Below are positions 1 to 8,970 of a stretch of DNA of 39,751 bases, piece by piece. The stretch comes from Micromonosporaceae bacterium (GTDB lineage: Bacteria; Actinomycetota; Actinomycetes; Mycobacteriales; Micromonosporaceae). The translations under genes and the position numbers were made by a program. Location of the stretch: positions 1-39,751 of the forward strand of contig SLSW01000370.1 of assembly GCA_007130245.1 (NCBI GenBank). Direction: 5' to 3'. How positions within the stretch are numbered: the stretch's first letter is position 1; each line of letters starts with the position of its first letter. A model generated the notes under the pieces. The model worked only from the letters and a program-made list of their open reading frames with translations, made no database searches and was not told where the DNA came from.

Positions 1-524
1 ACCGACCACCACCGGTACGCCGGGTCGCCGCGCTCGCGGATCATCGTCTTGACGTACAGCGCGGTGCCGGCGAAGTACGCCAGGCAGGCGGCGAACACGC
101 CGGCCACCTCTACCGGGTCGATGCCGGCGATGGTGGCGACCACGAACACGATCAGGCAGCTCTGCACCACCGCGGCCAGGTCGTTGAGCAGGGCCCGTTC
201 CCGGCGCCGCCGGGCGTACCACGCGTTGACCCCCCACAGCGCGGCGAACGCCGGGGCGTACCACAGCACGGCCGGGCGGGCTGCCACCACCACTGCGGCC
301 AGGGCGGCCGCCGGTACGGCGTACGCGATGATCTGGGTCCGGTAGCGCCGCGGCCGCCGGCTCTTGACCGCCTGGAACAGGAAGTACGACAGCAGGTATC
401 CGGCCAGCCACGCACCAGCGAGCGGGGCCGCCGGCCAGGACCAGCCGGCGACCAGCACCCCGGCGACATAGGGCACCGCCAGCATCGCCCAGGCGCCGTG
501 CTGCGGGGGCAGGAACCGTCGCAT
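1..524 (-). CDS. YwiC-like membrane protein, partial (C-terminus off the left edge)
   Basis: I translated the minus strand from the ATG at 524 and the frame stays open to base 1, giving about 174 residues without a stop. The product begins MRRFLPPQHGAWAMLAVPY, which matches the conserved N-terminus of the YwiC-like family (PPQHGAW motif). Several hydrophobic membrane segments follow, with basic loops such as KSRRPRRYR and RRRRER. Its ATG overlaps the stop of the upstream copper-protein gene by one base (TGATG), so the two are probably translated together. YwiC proteins have no firm biochemical role, but in Bacillus the gene lies among nitrate-respiration genes, which fits a nitrite-reductase-like neighbour. 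The family call is recognition of the N-terminal motif plus topology; the function is unknown. The gene continues beyond the window. Confidence 0.8.
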   Translation of the reverse strand, partial: MRRFLPPQHGAWAMLAVPYVAGVLVAGWSWPAAPLAGAWLAGYLLSYFLFQAVKSRRPRRYRTQIIAYAVPAAALAAVVVAARPAVLWYAPAFAALWGVNAWYARRRRERALLNDLAAVVQSCLIVFVVATIAGIDPVEVAGVFAACLAYFAGTALYVKTMIRERGDPAYRWWS

Positions 525-1924
525 CAGTCGGTCACGTGGATAGCCCCGCGGGCGCCGCGGGCGGCGTCCACCATGGAGTGCGACACGAACGGGTAGGTGC
601 CGGCCTCCGGCAGCACCGTCTCCACGAACCCGCCGGCCGACGGCGCCAGGTCCAGCGCCTGCGCACCACCGGGGTCGTCCGGGCGCAGTTCGTAGGCACC
701 CTCCCGGTAGACGGTGTCGAACAGCCCACCCACCACGTGGAAGGCCGACCACCGGCTCGGGCCGGCGTTGAGCACCCAGATCCGCACCCGCTCGCCGGTG
801 CGGGCCGCCAGCGGGCGGTGCGCGTACTGCGACACGTACCCGTTGAACACCACCGCGTCCGGCGTCTCGGCCTGCATTTTGGCCAGGTCGCCGAACTCGC
901 CGTCGCCACCGAGATAGAGCTCCGACTGCACCAGCGCATATTCGCGGTCGACCGGCGCCAGGTCGGGCGGGTCGATGATCACCGCGCCGTACATACCGTT
1001 GCCGATGTGGTGCAGCATCGGCTCGGTGGAGCAGTGGTACATCCACACCCCGGCGTGGGTGGCGGTAAACCGGTAGGTCAGCTCCGCACCGGGTTCGATC
1101 GGGCGCATCGGCTCGTCCGGGGCCAGCGCGCCGGCGTGGAAGTCGATGCCGTGGTCGACGGTGCCGTCGTTGACGAGCCGGATCTCGAACACGTCCCCGA
1201 CCCGTCCGCGCAGCACCGGGCCGGGGACAGTGCCACCGAAGGTCCACACGGTCTGGCGTACCCCCGGGGCGACCTCTTTCTCCAGCTCCTGGACGCGCAG
1301 CGTGTGCCGGTGCACCCGGGTGTCGGCATCGGCCGGCGGCAGCGAGGCGTCGCGGGCGGTGAACCCGTCGCCGGGGTCTACCATCGGGTCCACCACCGGG
1401 CGGTCGGCCGACGCCGCCGGGTCCGGGTCGCCGGCACCCTCGCCGGCGTCGTGGCCGGGATCGCCCGTGGTGGTGACGCGGAACACCATCCCGTCCTGGC
1501 GGTGTCCGGGCAGTGAGCACCAGCCGTCCATCGGGCCGGTGACCACACCGGCGTCCAGCGTCGCGGTGCGACCCTGGGAGATCGGCGGGGTGTGCGTGCC
1601 GTTGTCCAGCACCAGGTCGTGGCGGCGGTGGTCGACGTTGACCAGTTCGATGACCAGCCGGTCGCCCGGGTTCACCTCCACCTGGTCGGGGTAGAACCGC
1701 ATGCCGTCGGCGATCACCTCCACGGTGACGGTCTCGCCGGTGGGGGTCACCTCGGCGCCGGTCGCCGCCGGCGCGGCCGCCCCGGAGTCGGCGGCCCGCT
1801 GCGCCACGGCGCCGGCCATGACCGCGACCAGCACCAGCGCCAGCCCGACCGCGACACCGCGCCACGGCTGCACCGGCGCGCGGTCGGGCGCGGCGGCGGT
1901 GGGACTCGACTCGGCGGTGGACAC
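524..1924 (-). CDS. NirK-like multicopper protein with an extra N-terminal cupredoxin domain
   Basis: This 466-residue protein starts at a GTG at 1924 behind a GGAGG box. It has a single N-terminal membrane anchor or uncleaved signal (VAVGLALVLVAVMAGAVA), so its copper domains should lie outside the cytoplasm. The first domain is a blue-copper cupredoxin with ligands in HDLVLDNG and WCSLPGHRQDGM (His, Cys, His, Met). Two more cupredoxin domains resemble copper nitrite reductase: HGIDFHAG, WMYHCSTEPMLHHIGNGM and the distal FHVVGG, which place type 1 (His-Cys-His-Met) and type 2 (three His) copper ligands as in NirK/AniA. The family reduces nitrite to nitric oxide at the type 2 site; the fused cupredoxin could deliver electrons. 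It sits between two membrane-protein genes with one-base overlaps on both sides. It could also be another small multicopper oxidase, since the substrate is inferred. Confidence 0.82.
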   Translation of the reverse strand: MSTAESSPTAAAPDRAPVQPWRGVAVGLALVLVAVMAGAVAQRAADSGAAAPAATGAEVTPTGETVTVEVIADGMRFYPDQVEVNPGDRLVIELVNVDHRRHDLVLDNGTHTPPISQGRTATLDAGVVTGPMDGWCSLPGHRQDGMVFRVTTTGDPGHDAGEGAGDPDPAASADRPVVDPMVDPGDGFTARDASLPPADADTRVHRHTLRVQELEKEVAPGVRQTVWTFGGTVPGPVLRGRVGDVFEIRLVNDGTVDHGIDFHAGALAPDEPMRPIEPGAELTYRFTATHAGVWMYHCSTEPMLHHIGNGMYGAVIIDPPDLAPVDREYALVQSELYLGGDGEFGDLAKMQAETPDAVVFNGYVSQYAHRPLAARTGERVRIWVLNAGPSRWSAFHVVGGLFDTVYREGAYELRPDDPGGAQALDLAPSAGGFVETVLPEAGTYPFVSHSMVDAARGARGAIHVTD

Positions 1925-3258
1925 TACGACCTCCTCGACATGAGCAACACCCGGACCGCACCGGCCAGGAACTGCACCAGCGCCACGAACACCAGCAGCG
2001 ACGTGGTGATACGCACATACGGCTCGGTCGACAGCAGGAACGCGGCGAGGGCGACGTTTCCCATGACCACCCGCTGCGACCAGTGCCGTTCCATCACCGC
2101 GGTACGCTCGCGCACCCGCGCCGGCCCGCCGCCGAGCACCACCGGCAGCAGGTACGCCAGTGCCCCGATCAGCACCTGGGCCACGAACCCGGCCAGCAGC
2201 GGCACCAGCACCGCACCGAACGCGGCGGCGGCCTGGCCCGCGTCGCCGGCGGTGAGCAACCGCACCGCGCTGACGGCCAGCGCCGCCAGCAGCCACCCGA
2301 TGGCCGCCGCGATGGACCAGGCGGCGAACGACGACGGCGGCCGGCCGCGGGCGGCGGTCACCGCCGGCACCGCGATGACCACCACCGCGGCGGCGAACAG
2401 GGCCAACCCGGCGACCGCGAGCAGCGGCAGCCAGGCCAGCAGGGCAGCGCCGAGCAGCGCCAGCCCGCCCACCGCCAGCGGCAGCGCGGCGCGGGCCGCG
2501 CGCACCGCACCGTCGGCCATCCGGGTGCGCAGCACCGTGGGCCACAGGGTCAGCACCGTGCCCAGCACCGTGAGGCTGATCCAGCCCAGCACGTTGACGT
2601 GGGCGTGGAACAGGTGCAGGACGGCGGTGTCCTCGACGACCATCATCCAGGCGCCGGCCGGCACGCCCACCAGCAGAGCCACCGCCGCGGCCAGGTAGTA
2701 GTGCACGGTGATGCTCAGCGGCGCGGGCAGGGCCCGCCGCCACCGCAGCGCCAGCGCCGCCAGGTGCGCCGCCACCGCGGCGAACACCAGCGCAGCGGCG
2801 GGTACAGCGAGCCAGGGCGGGCCGGTGGTGCCGGCGACCAGCACCCCGAGCACCCCGACATTGAGCAGCACCAGGCGGGTCGCCTCCGGCCGGCGGCTGG
2901 CCGGCGCCGGGGCGCGCAGCACCGCGGCGGTGAAGTGGGTGCTCCACACCAGGATCGCGTTGGTGGCCGCGCCGAGCAGCAGCAGGTGGACCAGCAGCCA
3001 CCGCCATTGCGGCAGGAACGGGTGCGAAACCCCCACCACCACGATCGCGATCAGGTACGCCACCGGGATCACCCCGACCCGGCGGTGCCACCGGGCACGC
3101 CCGGTACCCGGCGCCGTGGCAGCGGGCGTCGCGGTTCCGGCGCCTGCATCCACGGGCCCCACCCTGCCGGTCGGCGCCACCCGCCGGTACGGCCGAAGTG
3201 CCTGCCCGGTCCGGGACCAAGGACCCGGCCGCGCGCCGGGCCGGGGAACAGTCGACAA
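1924..3258 (-). CDS. Polytopic membrane protein of the nitrite-reductase-like operon
   Basis: Up to 444 residues, with about twelve hydrophobic segments after a Pro/Arg-rich N-terminal stretch of roughly 60 residues. I do not recognise a characterised family with certainty. Conserved-looking histidines inside membrane segments (VWSTHFTAA, LFHAHVNVLGW) and the HAH...GW pattern recall haem-copper oxidase subunit I and NnrS-like proteins, so haem or copper binding is possible. The stop codon shares one base with the GTG of the copper protein (TAGTG), so the genes are coupled and probably act together at the membrane, for example in electron supply or nitric oxide handling. The start is uncertain: the 3258 start is a TTG without a clear ribosome-binding site, and in-frame GTG codons lie further in, for example at 3153. 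Confidence 0.6.
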   Translation of the reverse strand: MSTVPRPGARPGPWSRTGQALRPYRRVAPTGRVGPVDAGAGTATPAATAPGTGRARWHRRVGVIPVAYLIAIVVVGVSHPFLPQWRWLLVHLLLLGAATNAILVWSTHFTAAVLRAPAPASRRPEATRLVLLNVGVLGVLVAGTTGPPWLAVPAAALVFAAVAAHLAALALRWRRALPAPLSITVHYYLAAAVALLVGVPAGAWMMVVEDTAVLHLFHAHVNVLGWISLTVLGTVLTLWPTVLRTRMADGAVRAARAALPLAVGGLALLGAALLAWLPLLAVAGLALFAAAVVVIAVPAVTAARGRPPSSFAAWSIAAAIGWLLAALAVSAVRLLTAGDAGQAAAAFGAVLVPLLAGFVAQVLIGALAYLLPVVLGGGPARVRERTAVMERHWSQRVVMGNVALAAFLLSTEPYVRITTSLLVFVALVQFLAGAVRVLLMSRRS

Positions 3259-3317
3259 CTGGCGATGGCCGGTGACCTGGCATAAGGTGTCGGTTCTGGG
3301 GCCATGACCCGCGGTTC

Positions 3318-3337
3318 ATGTGCAGCCTTGTGCACAT
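3318..3337. promoter_or_regulatory. Perfect 7-6-7 dyad, CRP/FNR-type operator
   Basis: The sequence reads ATGTGCA, six spacer bases, then TGCACAT, a perfect inverted repeat with the spacing of CRP/FNR-family sites. It lies in the divergent intergenic region, about 60 bases upstream of the membrane-protein/NirK-like operon on the minus strand and about 50 bases upstream of the GTG of the plus-strand STAND gene. A weak minus-strand -10-like CTTATG lies at 3286-3281. Which gene is controlled cannot be told from the sequence, but FNR/CRP control of nitrite-reductase genes is common. Confidence 0.6.
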
Positions 3338-3388
3338 TGTTCAGTCCTGGCCAGCTTCGCGGGGGTGTCCGGAAGGAGGAACCTACCC

Positions 3389-6300
3389 GTGGAGACAACG
3401 AGTCCGGTCGAGCCGACCAGCCCGACCGATCCGGACGCCATATCCGACCGGCAGCAGTTCGCCGACGAGCTGAACCGGATCCGGGAGCGTGCCGGGCTGA
3501 CAGTGCGCGACGTGGCCCGGGCCACCGGCATCCCCCACAGCACCGCGGGCGGCTACCTCAGCGGGCGCCACCTTCCGCCGGTCAGCCAGCCCGAGGTGCT
3601 GCCGAACATACTCCACGCCTGCGGCGTCGACGACGCCGACACGGTGGAACGGTGGTCGCAGGCGTTGGCGCGGCTCCGGCGCCCGTCCGGACCCCGGCCG
3701 GCGGACGCGACCACGCCATACCGGGGGCTGTCGAGCTTCCAACCGGAGGACGCCGAGTGGTTCTTCGGGCGGCATCACCTGACCCGCACCCTGGTGGAGC
3801 GGGTCGCCGAGCGCTGGGCCGGCGGCGGTGGGCCGGTGGCCCTGGTCGGTCCGTCCGGTTCCGGCAAATCATCACTTCTTCGGGCGGGCGTGATCCCGGC
3901 CCTGCGCGACGGCGCACTGGCCGACGGCGACTCCGCATCGTGGCCGGTGCTGCTGTTCAACCCCGGCGCTCAACCACTGGCAGCACTGGCAATGCAACTG
4001 TCCGCAATCACCGGGGGCGACGCCGACGCGACAACCGGTGAGCTGCGCGCCGACCCGGCGCTGGGTGCGCACATCGCGCGGCGCGCGGCCGAGGCCGCGC
4101 ACACCGGTGCCGTGGGCGGCGTGGTCATCGTGGTGGACCAGTTCGAGGAGGTCTTCACCGAGTGCACCGACGAGGACGAGCGGCAGAAGTTCCTGGCCGC
4201 GCTGCACGCCGCCGCCACCGGCGCGCCGGCGGCGGACCACGCCGGCCACCGGCGGCCACCGGCGGCGGTGCTGCTCGGCTTGCGGGCGGACTTCTACCAC
4301 CGGGCGCTGCGGGAGCACCAACTGGTCGGCGTCCTGCAGCAGGCGCAGGTGGCGATGGGGCCGATGAACCAGGCCGAGCTGCGGGAGGCGATCATCGCCC
4401 CCGCGCGCAAGGCCGGCCTGGAGGTGGAGGACGGTCTGGTGGAGGTGCTCCTGCGCGACCTGGCACCGACCACCAACGGTGGTGACAGCCAGGCCGCGCA
4501 CGAAGCCGGTGCCCTGCCGCTGCTGTCACACGCTCTGCGTGCCACCTGGGAACGCGGAACCCGGTGGCGGCTGACAGTGGCCGACTACGAGGCCGTCGGC
4601 GGCGTGCGCGGCGCGGTGGCCCGCACCGCCGACGCCGTGTACGACTCCCTGACCGCCGCCGAGCAGGAGCTGGCGCGCAAGCTGTTCGTCCGGCTGGTGC
4701 GTGTCGGTGAGGACACGCCGAACACCCGCTACCGGGCCCCCCGCCACGAACTCGAGGCCCTGGCCGGCACGCACGGACGCGACGCGCTGACCGAGGTGCT
4801 GAACCGGTTCGTCGAGGAACGGCTGATCACCGTCGACGCCGACACCGTCGAGATCACCCACGAGGCGCTGGTGGCGGCGTGGCCGCGGCTGCGCGGCTGG
4901 ATCGAGGCCGACCGGCGCGGGCTGCTGATCGCCCAGCGCCTCGACGACGACGCGCGGCAGTGGCGCCGCGACGGGCGCGATCCGGCCATGCTCTACCAGG
5001 GCGCCCGGCTGGCCGCGGTGCAGGAGTGGACCGAGACCCGGGGACACCGCGAACTGACCGCGATCGGTCGGGAGTTCCTGCAGGCCAGCATCCACCGCGA
5101 GCGGCGCCGGGTGCGGCTGCTCTACCAGACCATCACCGCGCTGACCGCGCTGCTGCTGCTCGCTGTCGGCAGCGGCGCGTACGCGGTGGTGCAGCACCGC
5201 GAGGCCGTCACCCAGCACGCCGCCGCCGAGGAGGAACGCAACCTGGCGCTGTCGCGGATGGTGGCGGTGCGTGCCGACCGGCTGCGCGGCTCCGATCCGG
5301 CCCTGGCCGGCCAGTTGGCGCTGGCCGCCTACCGGATCGCGCCGACCTCGGAGGCGCGTTCCAGCCTGCTCAGCGTCTCCGCCGCCCCCGCGGTCACCCG
5401 GATGCTCGGTCCCCAGGCCATCATGCAGGACATATCCTTCCATGCCGGGCGGAACCTGCTCGTCGCCGCCAGCGACGACACCGCCAGCGTGCTGGTGTGG
5501 GACGTCTCCGACCGGCAACGGCCGCAACTGCTGGCATCGCAACTGCCGGACCTGGAGGGGGTGGTCGTCAACTCGGTCGCGCTCAGCCCGGACGGCCGGG
5601 TGCTGGTCGCGGCCGGCAACGACGGAGACGTGTACCGGTTCAGCATGCGCGAGCCCGCCGCCCCGGTCGACATCGGCATGCTGGCCGGACCGGATTCCAC
5701 CATCACCACGATCGCGTTCAGCCCGGACGGGCGCACGCTGGCCGCCGGCACCCAGGACGGCGCTGTCCACCTGTGGGACGTGTCCACCCCCGAGAATGTG
5801 TCCAGGTTGGGCGGACCGCTCACCGGTCCCACCGACGCGGTCACGTCGGTGGCGTTCAGCCCCGACGGCCGCACCCTGGCCGCGGGTAGCACCGACGCCG
5901 CCGTACACCGGTGGAGCCTGCTCGACCGCGCGCACCCGGTCGCGATCGGCGAGCCGCTGGTCGGGCCGGACCGCACGGTGCAGTCGGTGGCGTTCAGCCC
6001 CGACGGCGCCACGCTGGTGGCGGGCAGCGCGGACGAGAGCACCTATCTGTGGCAGGTCGCGCACGAGTCACCGGAGCCGGCGGACGTGCTGACCGGGCCC
6101 AGCGGCAGCGGGGCGGTGACCTCGGTGACCTACAGTTCGGACGGGCGGACCATCGCCACCGGCAGCGGCGACGGGTCGGCGCGCCTGTGGAACGTCTCCG
6201 ACTCCCAGGTCACGACCGCACTGCCGCATCCCGGACCGGTGACCGCGCTCGTGTTCGAACCCGGTGGCCAGGGGATCTACACCGCCTCCACCGACGGCGC

Positions 6301-7369
6301 GGTACGCCGCTGGGCCCTGCCCGGCCCGGTCATGCGTTCCGCGACCGGGGCGGTGTCGGACCTGGTGCACCATCCATCCGCCCCGATCATGGTCGCAGGC
6401 AGCACCGACGGCCACCTGTACCTGTGGGACGTCGACGATCAGCAGCGACCCTCGTCGCTGTCGGACCCGCTGGCCAGCCCGGACGAGGAGAACCCGCTGG
6501 TCGGAACGGTGCGGATCAGTCCGGACGGGAACCGGCTGGCCGCGGTCGACCGCGCGGGCACGATCTGGCAGTGGGACATCTCCGACCCGCAGCGACCGAC
6601 TCTGCTCAACCGATCGCTGTCCGGGCGGACCGGTCCCGCCGCGACGCTGGCGTTCAGCCCGGACGGGACCTACCTGGCTGCCGGAGGCGCCAGTGGCATC
6701 GTCCAGGTGTGGGATCTCAGCGACCTGACGCAGCCGACCACCATCGCCACCGTCGCCGAAGGTCGGGGCGACGTGCACTCCGTGGCGTTCAGCCCGGACG
6801 GTCAGATCCTCGCCGCCGGCGGCGCGGACCGGACGGTGTGGCTCTGGGACCTGTCTGAACCCGACCGGCCGACGCTGCTGACCGACCTGACCGGCGGGGA
6901 CAAGCACGTCGACGCGGTGACGTTCAGCCCGGACGGTGACACGCTGGTGGTGGGCGGCGCGGACGAGTCGGTGCGGATCTTCGACGTAACCGATCCGCAG
7001 CGCCCGCAGGAGGGGCCGGTTCTGGGCGGGCCGAGCGGGTCGGTGCTGTGGGTGGCGTTCTCCCCGGACGGTCAACGGATCACCGGCGCCGCCCGGGACC
7101 ACGCCCTGTGGCAGTGGGATCTCACCGACCCGGGTTCACCAGAACTGCACGCGGTGCTCACCGGCCCGGAGGGCGGGGTGAACGTGCTGGCCTACCGCCC
7201 GGATGGGCAGACGCTCGCCGCCGGCAGCAGCGACACCACCGTACGGCTGTTCTACACCGATCCGGAGCAGGTCGCGGCCCGGGTGTGCGCGACCGCGGGT
7301 GACCCGGTCACGCGGGAGGAGTGGGGACAGTACGTTCCCGGCCCGGAATACAACCCGCCGTGTCCGTGA
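3389..7369 (+). CDS. XRE HTH - nSTAND1 NTPase - TM - 14-unit WD40 protein
   Basis: 1326 residues. I chose the GTG at 3389 because GGAGGA lies eight bases upstream; an earlier in-frame ATG at 3320 falls inside the operator dyad. Residues about 24-75 form an XRE-type helix-turn-helix. The signature YRGLSSFQPEDAEWFFGR (about 111-128) opens an nSTAND1 NTPase with Walker A GPSGSGKSS (about 154-162) and Walker B VVIVVDQFEE (near 243). A hydrophobic segment (about 580-602) could cross the membrane. From about residue 670 to the end I count 14 WD40-like units, most with a SPDG turn, enough for two seven-bladed propellers. The tail (DPVTREEWGQYVPG...PPCP) is typical of actinobacterial members. STAND proteins act as ligand-triggered switches that oligomerise on ATP binding. 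The trigger is unknown; signalling, development or phage defence are all possible. It is probably monocistronic, since a hairpin follows. Confidence 0.9.
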   Translation: METTSPVEPTSPTDPDAISDRQQFADELNRIRERAGLTVRDVARATGIPHSTAGGYLSGRHLPPVSQPEVLPNILHACGVDDADTVERWSQALARLRRPSGPRPADATTPYRGLSSFQPEDAEWFFGRHHLTRTLVERVAERWAGGGGPVALVGPSGSGKSSLLRAGVIPALRDGALADGDSASWPVLLFNPGAQPLAALAMQLSAITGGDADATTGELRADPALGAHIARRAAEAAHTGAVGGVVIVVDQFEEVFTECTDEDERQKFLAALHAAATGAPAADHAGHRRPPAAVLLGLRADFYHRALREHQLVGVLQQAQVAMGPMNQAELREAIIAPARKAGLEVEDGLVEVLLRDLAPTTNGGDSQAAHEAGALPLLSHALRATWERGTRWRLTVADYEAVGGVRGAVARTADAVYDSLTAAEQELARKLFVRLVRVGEDTPNTRYRAPRHELEALAGTHGRDALTEVLNRFVEERLITVDADTVEITHEALVAAWPRLRGWIEADRRGLLIAQRLDDDARQWRRDGRDPAMLYQGARLAAVQEWTETRGHRELTAIGREFLQASIHRERRRVRLLYQTITALTALLLLAVGSGAYAVVQHREAVTQHAAAEEERNLALSRMVAVRADRLRGSDPALAGQLALAAYRIAPTSEARSSLLSVSAAPAVTRMLGPQAIMQDISFHAGRNLLVAASDDTASVLVWDVSDRQRPQLLASQLPDLEGVVVNSVALSPDGRVLVAAGNDGDVYRFSMREPAAPVDIGMLAGPDSTITTIAFSPDGRTLAAGTQDGAVHLWDVSTPENVSRLGGPLTGPTDAVTSVAFSPDGRTLAAGSTDAAVHRWSLLDRAHPVAIGEPLVGPDRTVQSVAFSPDGATLVAGSADESTYLWQVAHESPEPADVLTGPSGSGAVTSVTYSSDGRTIATGSGDGSARLWNVSDSQVTTALPHPGPVTALVFEPGGQGIYTASTDGAVRRWALPGPVMRSATGAVSDLVHHPSAPIMVAGSTDGHLYLWDVDDQQRPSSLSDPLASPDEENPLVGTVRISPDGNRLAAVDRAGTIWQWDISDPQRPTLLNRSLSGRTGPAATLAFSPDGTYLAAGGASGIVQVWDLSDLTQPTTIATVAEGRGDVHSVAFSPDGQILAAGGADRTVWLWDLSEPDRPTLLTDLTGGDKHVDAVTFSPDGDTLVVGGADESVRIFDVTDPQRPQEGPVLGGPSGSVLWVAFSPDGQRITGAARDHALWQWDLTDPGSPELHAVLTGPEGGVNVLAYRPDGQTLAAGSSDTTVRLFYTDPEQVAARVCATAGDPVTREEWGQYVPGPEYNPPCP

Positions 7370-7401
7370 GATCCGTCCGCCGCCGGGGGCTCGCGCCGTG
7401 T

Positions 7402-7460
7402 ATGGCCTCTGATGCGGCGGGCCGCCCCCCCAGCGCGACATCCGCCGCATCAGAGGCCAT
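7402..7460. terminator. 19-bp stem hairpin between convergent genes
   Basis: Positions 7402-7420 (ATGGCCTCTGATGCGGCGG) and 7442-7460 are perfect reverse complements, separated by a 21-base loop. The hairpin begins 33 bases after the stop of the STAND gene and lies upstream of the end of the converging exporter gene, so it can act as a terminator in both directions. No T-run follows, which is common in actinomycete terminators. Confidence 0.75.
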
Positions 7461-7642
7461 CCCCACCCCCGATACTGCTGGCCCGGCTCCGCGTCCACGC
7501 GAACGTCGTCGCCGTGCCGTAAGTAATCACAACAATCACTGTGCGGCGGCACCACCCCGCAGCCGAAGGCCGTACAAGGCCGCACCGGTGTCGGACAAAC
7601 TCGTACACCCATAACCAGGAACTTTGCGGATCGCCTGCCCTG

Positions 7643-8929
7643 TCAGACCTGCGCGAGACGCTGCTCGGCGTCCGGCTCGTCCGGCCCCTCGGGTTGCTGC
7701 GGCAGCTCGCGCATACCGCGCAACGGCGACAGCAGCACCGGCAGGAAGGTGACCATGCTGGCCGCCGCGATGACCAGCAACGCCGTGCGGGGTCCGAGCA
7801 GCTGGCCGAGGATGCCTCCGGCCAGGCCGCCGAGCGGCATCGTGCCCCACACCAGGAACCGCATGGTGGCGTTCATCCGCCCCAGCAGGTGATCCGGAGT
7901 GAGCCCCTGGCGGAAGCTGACCTGGATCACGTTGTAGATGACGGTGCCGGCAGCCACCACCAGCAGGCCGAACGCGCCCAGCCACAGGGTAGGACCAGGT
8001 TGCGCCATCGGCAGCAGCAGCCCGAACGGCATGGCGACCGCCACCGAGATCCAGATCGTGGGGCCCTGCCCCAGCCAGTCGACCACGCGGCGGACCAGCA
8101 GGAAGCCCACCACCCCACCGGCGCCGACGAACACGAACACCAGGCCGATCGTGCCCTCGCTGACCCCCAGCACCCGCGCCAGGAACACGATCTCCATCGC
8201 CGCGTACGCCGCCAGGCAGAAGTTGGCGGCGGCGGTGCAGATCGCGATCGGGCGCAGCAGCCGGTGCGAGAGCACGAACCGCAGCCCCTCGGCGATCTCC
8301 CGGCGCAGGTTCGCGTCCGGCTTGCGCTCCGGCTTCTCCTCCCGCTTGCGGATGCGCGCCACGAACGTCGCCGACAGCGCCATGGCGATCGCGTCGACCA
8401 GCAATGCCACCGGGGCGGTCAACGCCTGGATCAGCTGGCCCGCCACTCCCGGGCCGGCGACGTCCGACACCGCCCGCACACCCTCGAGCTTGGTGTTGCC
8501 CTCCACCAGCTTCTCGCGGCCGACCAGGTGCGGCAGGTAGCTCTGGTACGCCACATCGAAGAAGACCGTGAACACTCCGGTGACCAGCGCCACCACGTAC
8601 AGCTGCCCGAGGGTGAGCAGGTCGGCCCACCAGGCCACCGGGATCGACACCAGCAGCGCCGCCCGGGCCAGGTCGCAGACGATCAGGACGTGACGGCGCC
8701 GCATCCGGTCCACCCACGCCCCGGCCGGCAGCCCGACCAGCAGGAACGCGGCGGTGGTGAAGGTGAACAGCAGCCCTACCTGGAACTCGCTCACGTCCAG
8801 CGCCAGTACCGCCACCAGCGGTAGCGCCAGCACGGTGACCTGTTGACCGAACTGGCTGACGGTGGTGGAGGCGAACAGACCCCGGAAGTCGTGGTCACGG
8901 AGCAGGCCCAGGCGCAGACGTCGCCACAC
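7643..8929 (-). CDS. MFS exporter (EntS-like) of the peptide cluster
   Basis: 428 residues with about twelve membrane segments. It is a major facilitator of the MFS_3/EntS-like type that exports siderophores and peptide antibiotics. It shows the typical N-terminus (LRDHDFRGLFASTTVSQFG), the loop after TM2 (DRMRRRHVLIVCDLARAA) and an elongated central cytoplasmic loop rich in charges (RKREEKPERKPDANLRRE). The start is a GTG at 8929; a GGGAGA lies about 14 bases upstream, which is long. It is the last gene of the peptide operon, 80 bases after the dehydrogenase, and most likely exports the product and gives self-protection. The substrate is inferred from position only. Confidence 0.85.
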   Translation of the reverse strand: MWRRLRLGLLRDHDFRGLFASTTVSQFGQQVTVLALPLVAVLALDVSEFQVGLLFTFTTAAFLLVGLPAGAWVDRMRRRHVLIVCDLARAALLVSIPVAWWADLLTLGQLYVVALVTGVFTVFFDVAYQSYLPHLVGREKLVEGNTKLEGVRAVSDVAGPGVAGQLIQALTAPVALLVDAIAMALSATFVARIRKREEKPERKPDANLRREIAEGLRFVLSHRLLRPIAICTAAANFCLAAYAAMEIVFLARVLGVSEGTIGLVFVFVGAGGVVGFLLVRRVVDWLGQGPTIWISVAVAMPFGLLLPMAQPGPTLWLGAFGLLVVAAGTVIYNVIQVSFRQGLTPDHLLGRMNATMRFLVWGTMPLGGLAGGILGQLLGPRTALLVIAAASMVTFLPVLLSPLRGMRELPQQPEGPDEPDAEQRLAQV

Positions 8930-8970
8930 GGTGGTCTCGCAATCTCCCTGTCACAGGGCTCGGGGTGTCG

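Noticed and set aside
524..3337. A single 937-residue frame running through two genes on the minus strand
   Set aside because: Only its last 466 codons resemble a protein; the upstream part is Arg/Gly/Ala-rich out-of-frame sequence over the membrane-protein gene, and a GTG with a ribosome-binding site marks the true start at 1924.
3320..3388. Earlier ATG start of the STAND gene
   Set aside because: It lies inside the operator dyad and has no ribosome-binding site; the GTG at 3389 has GGAGGA.
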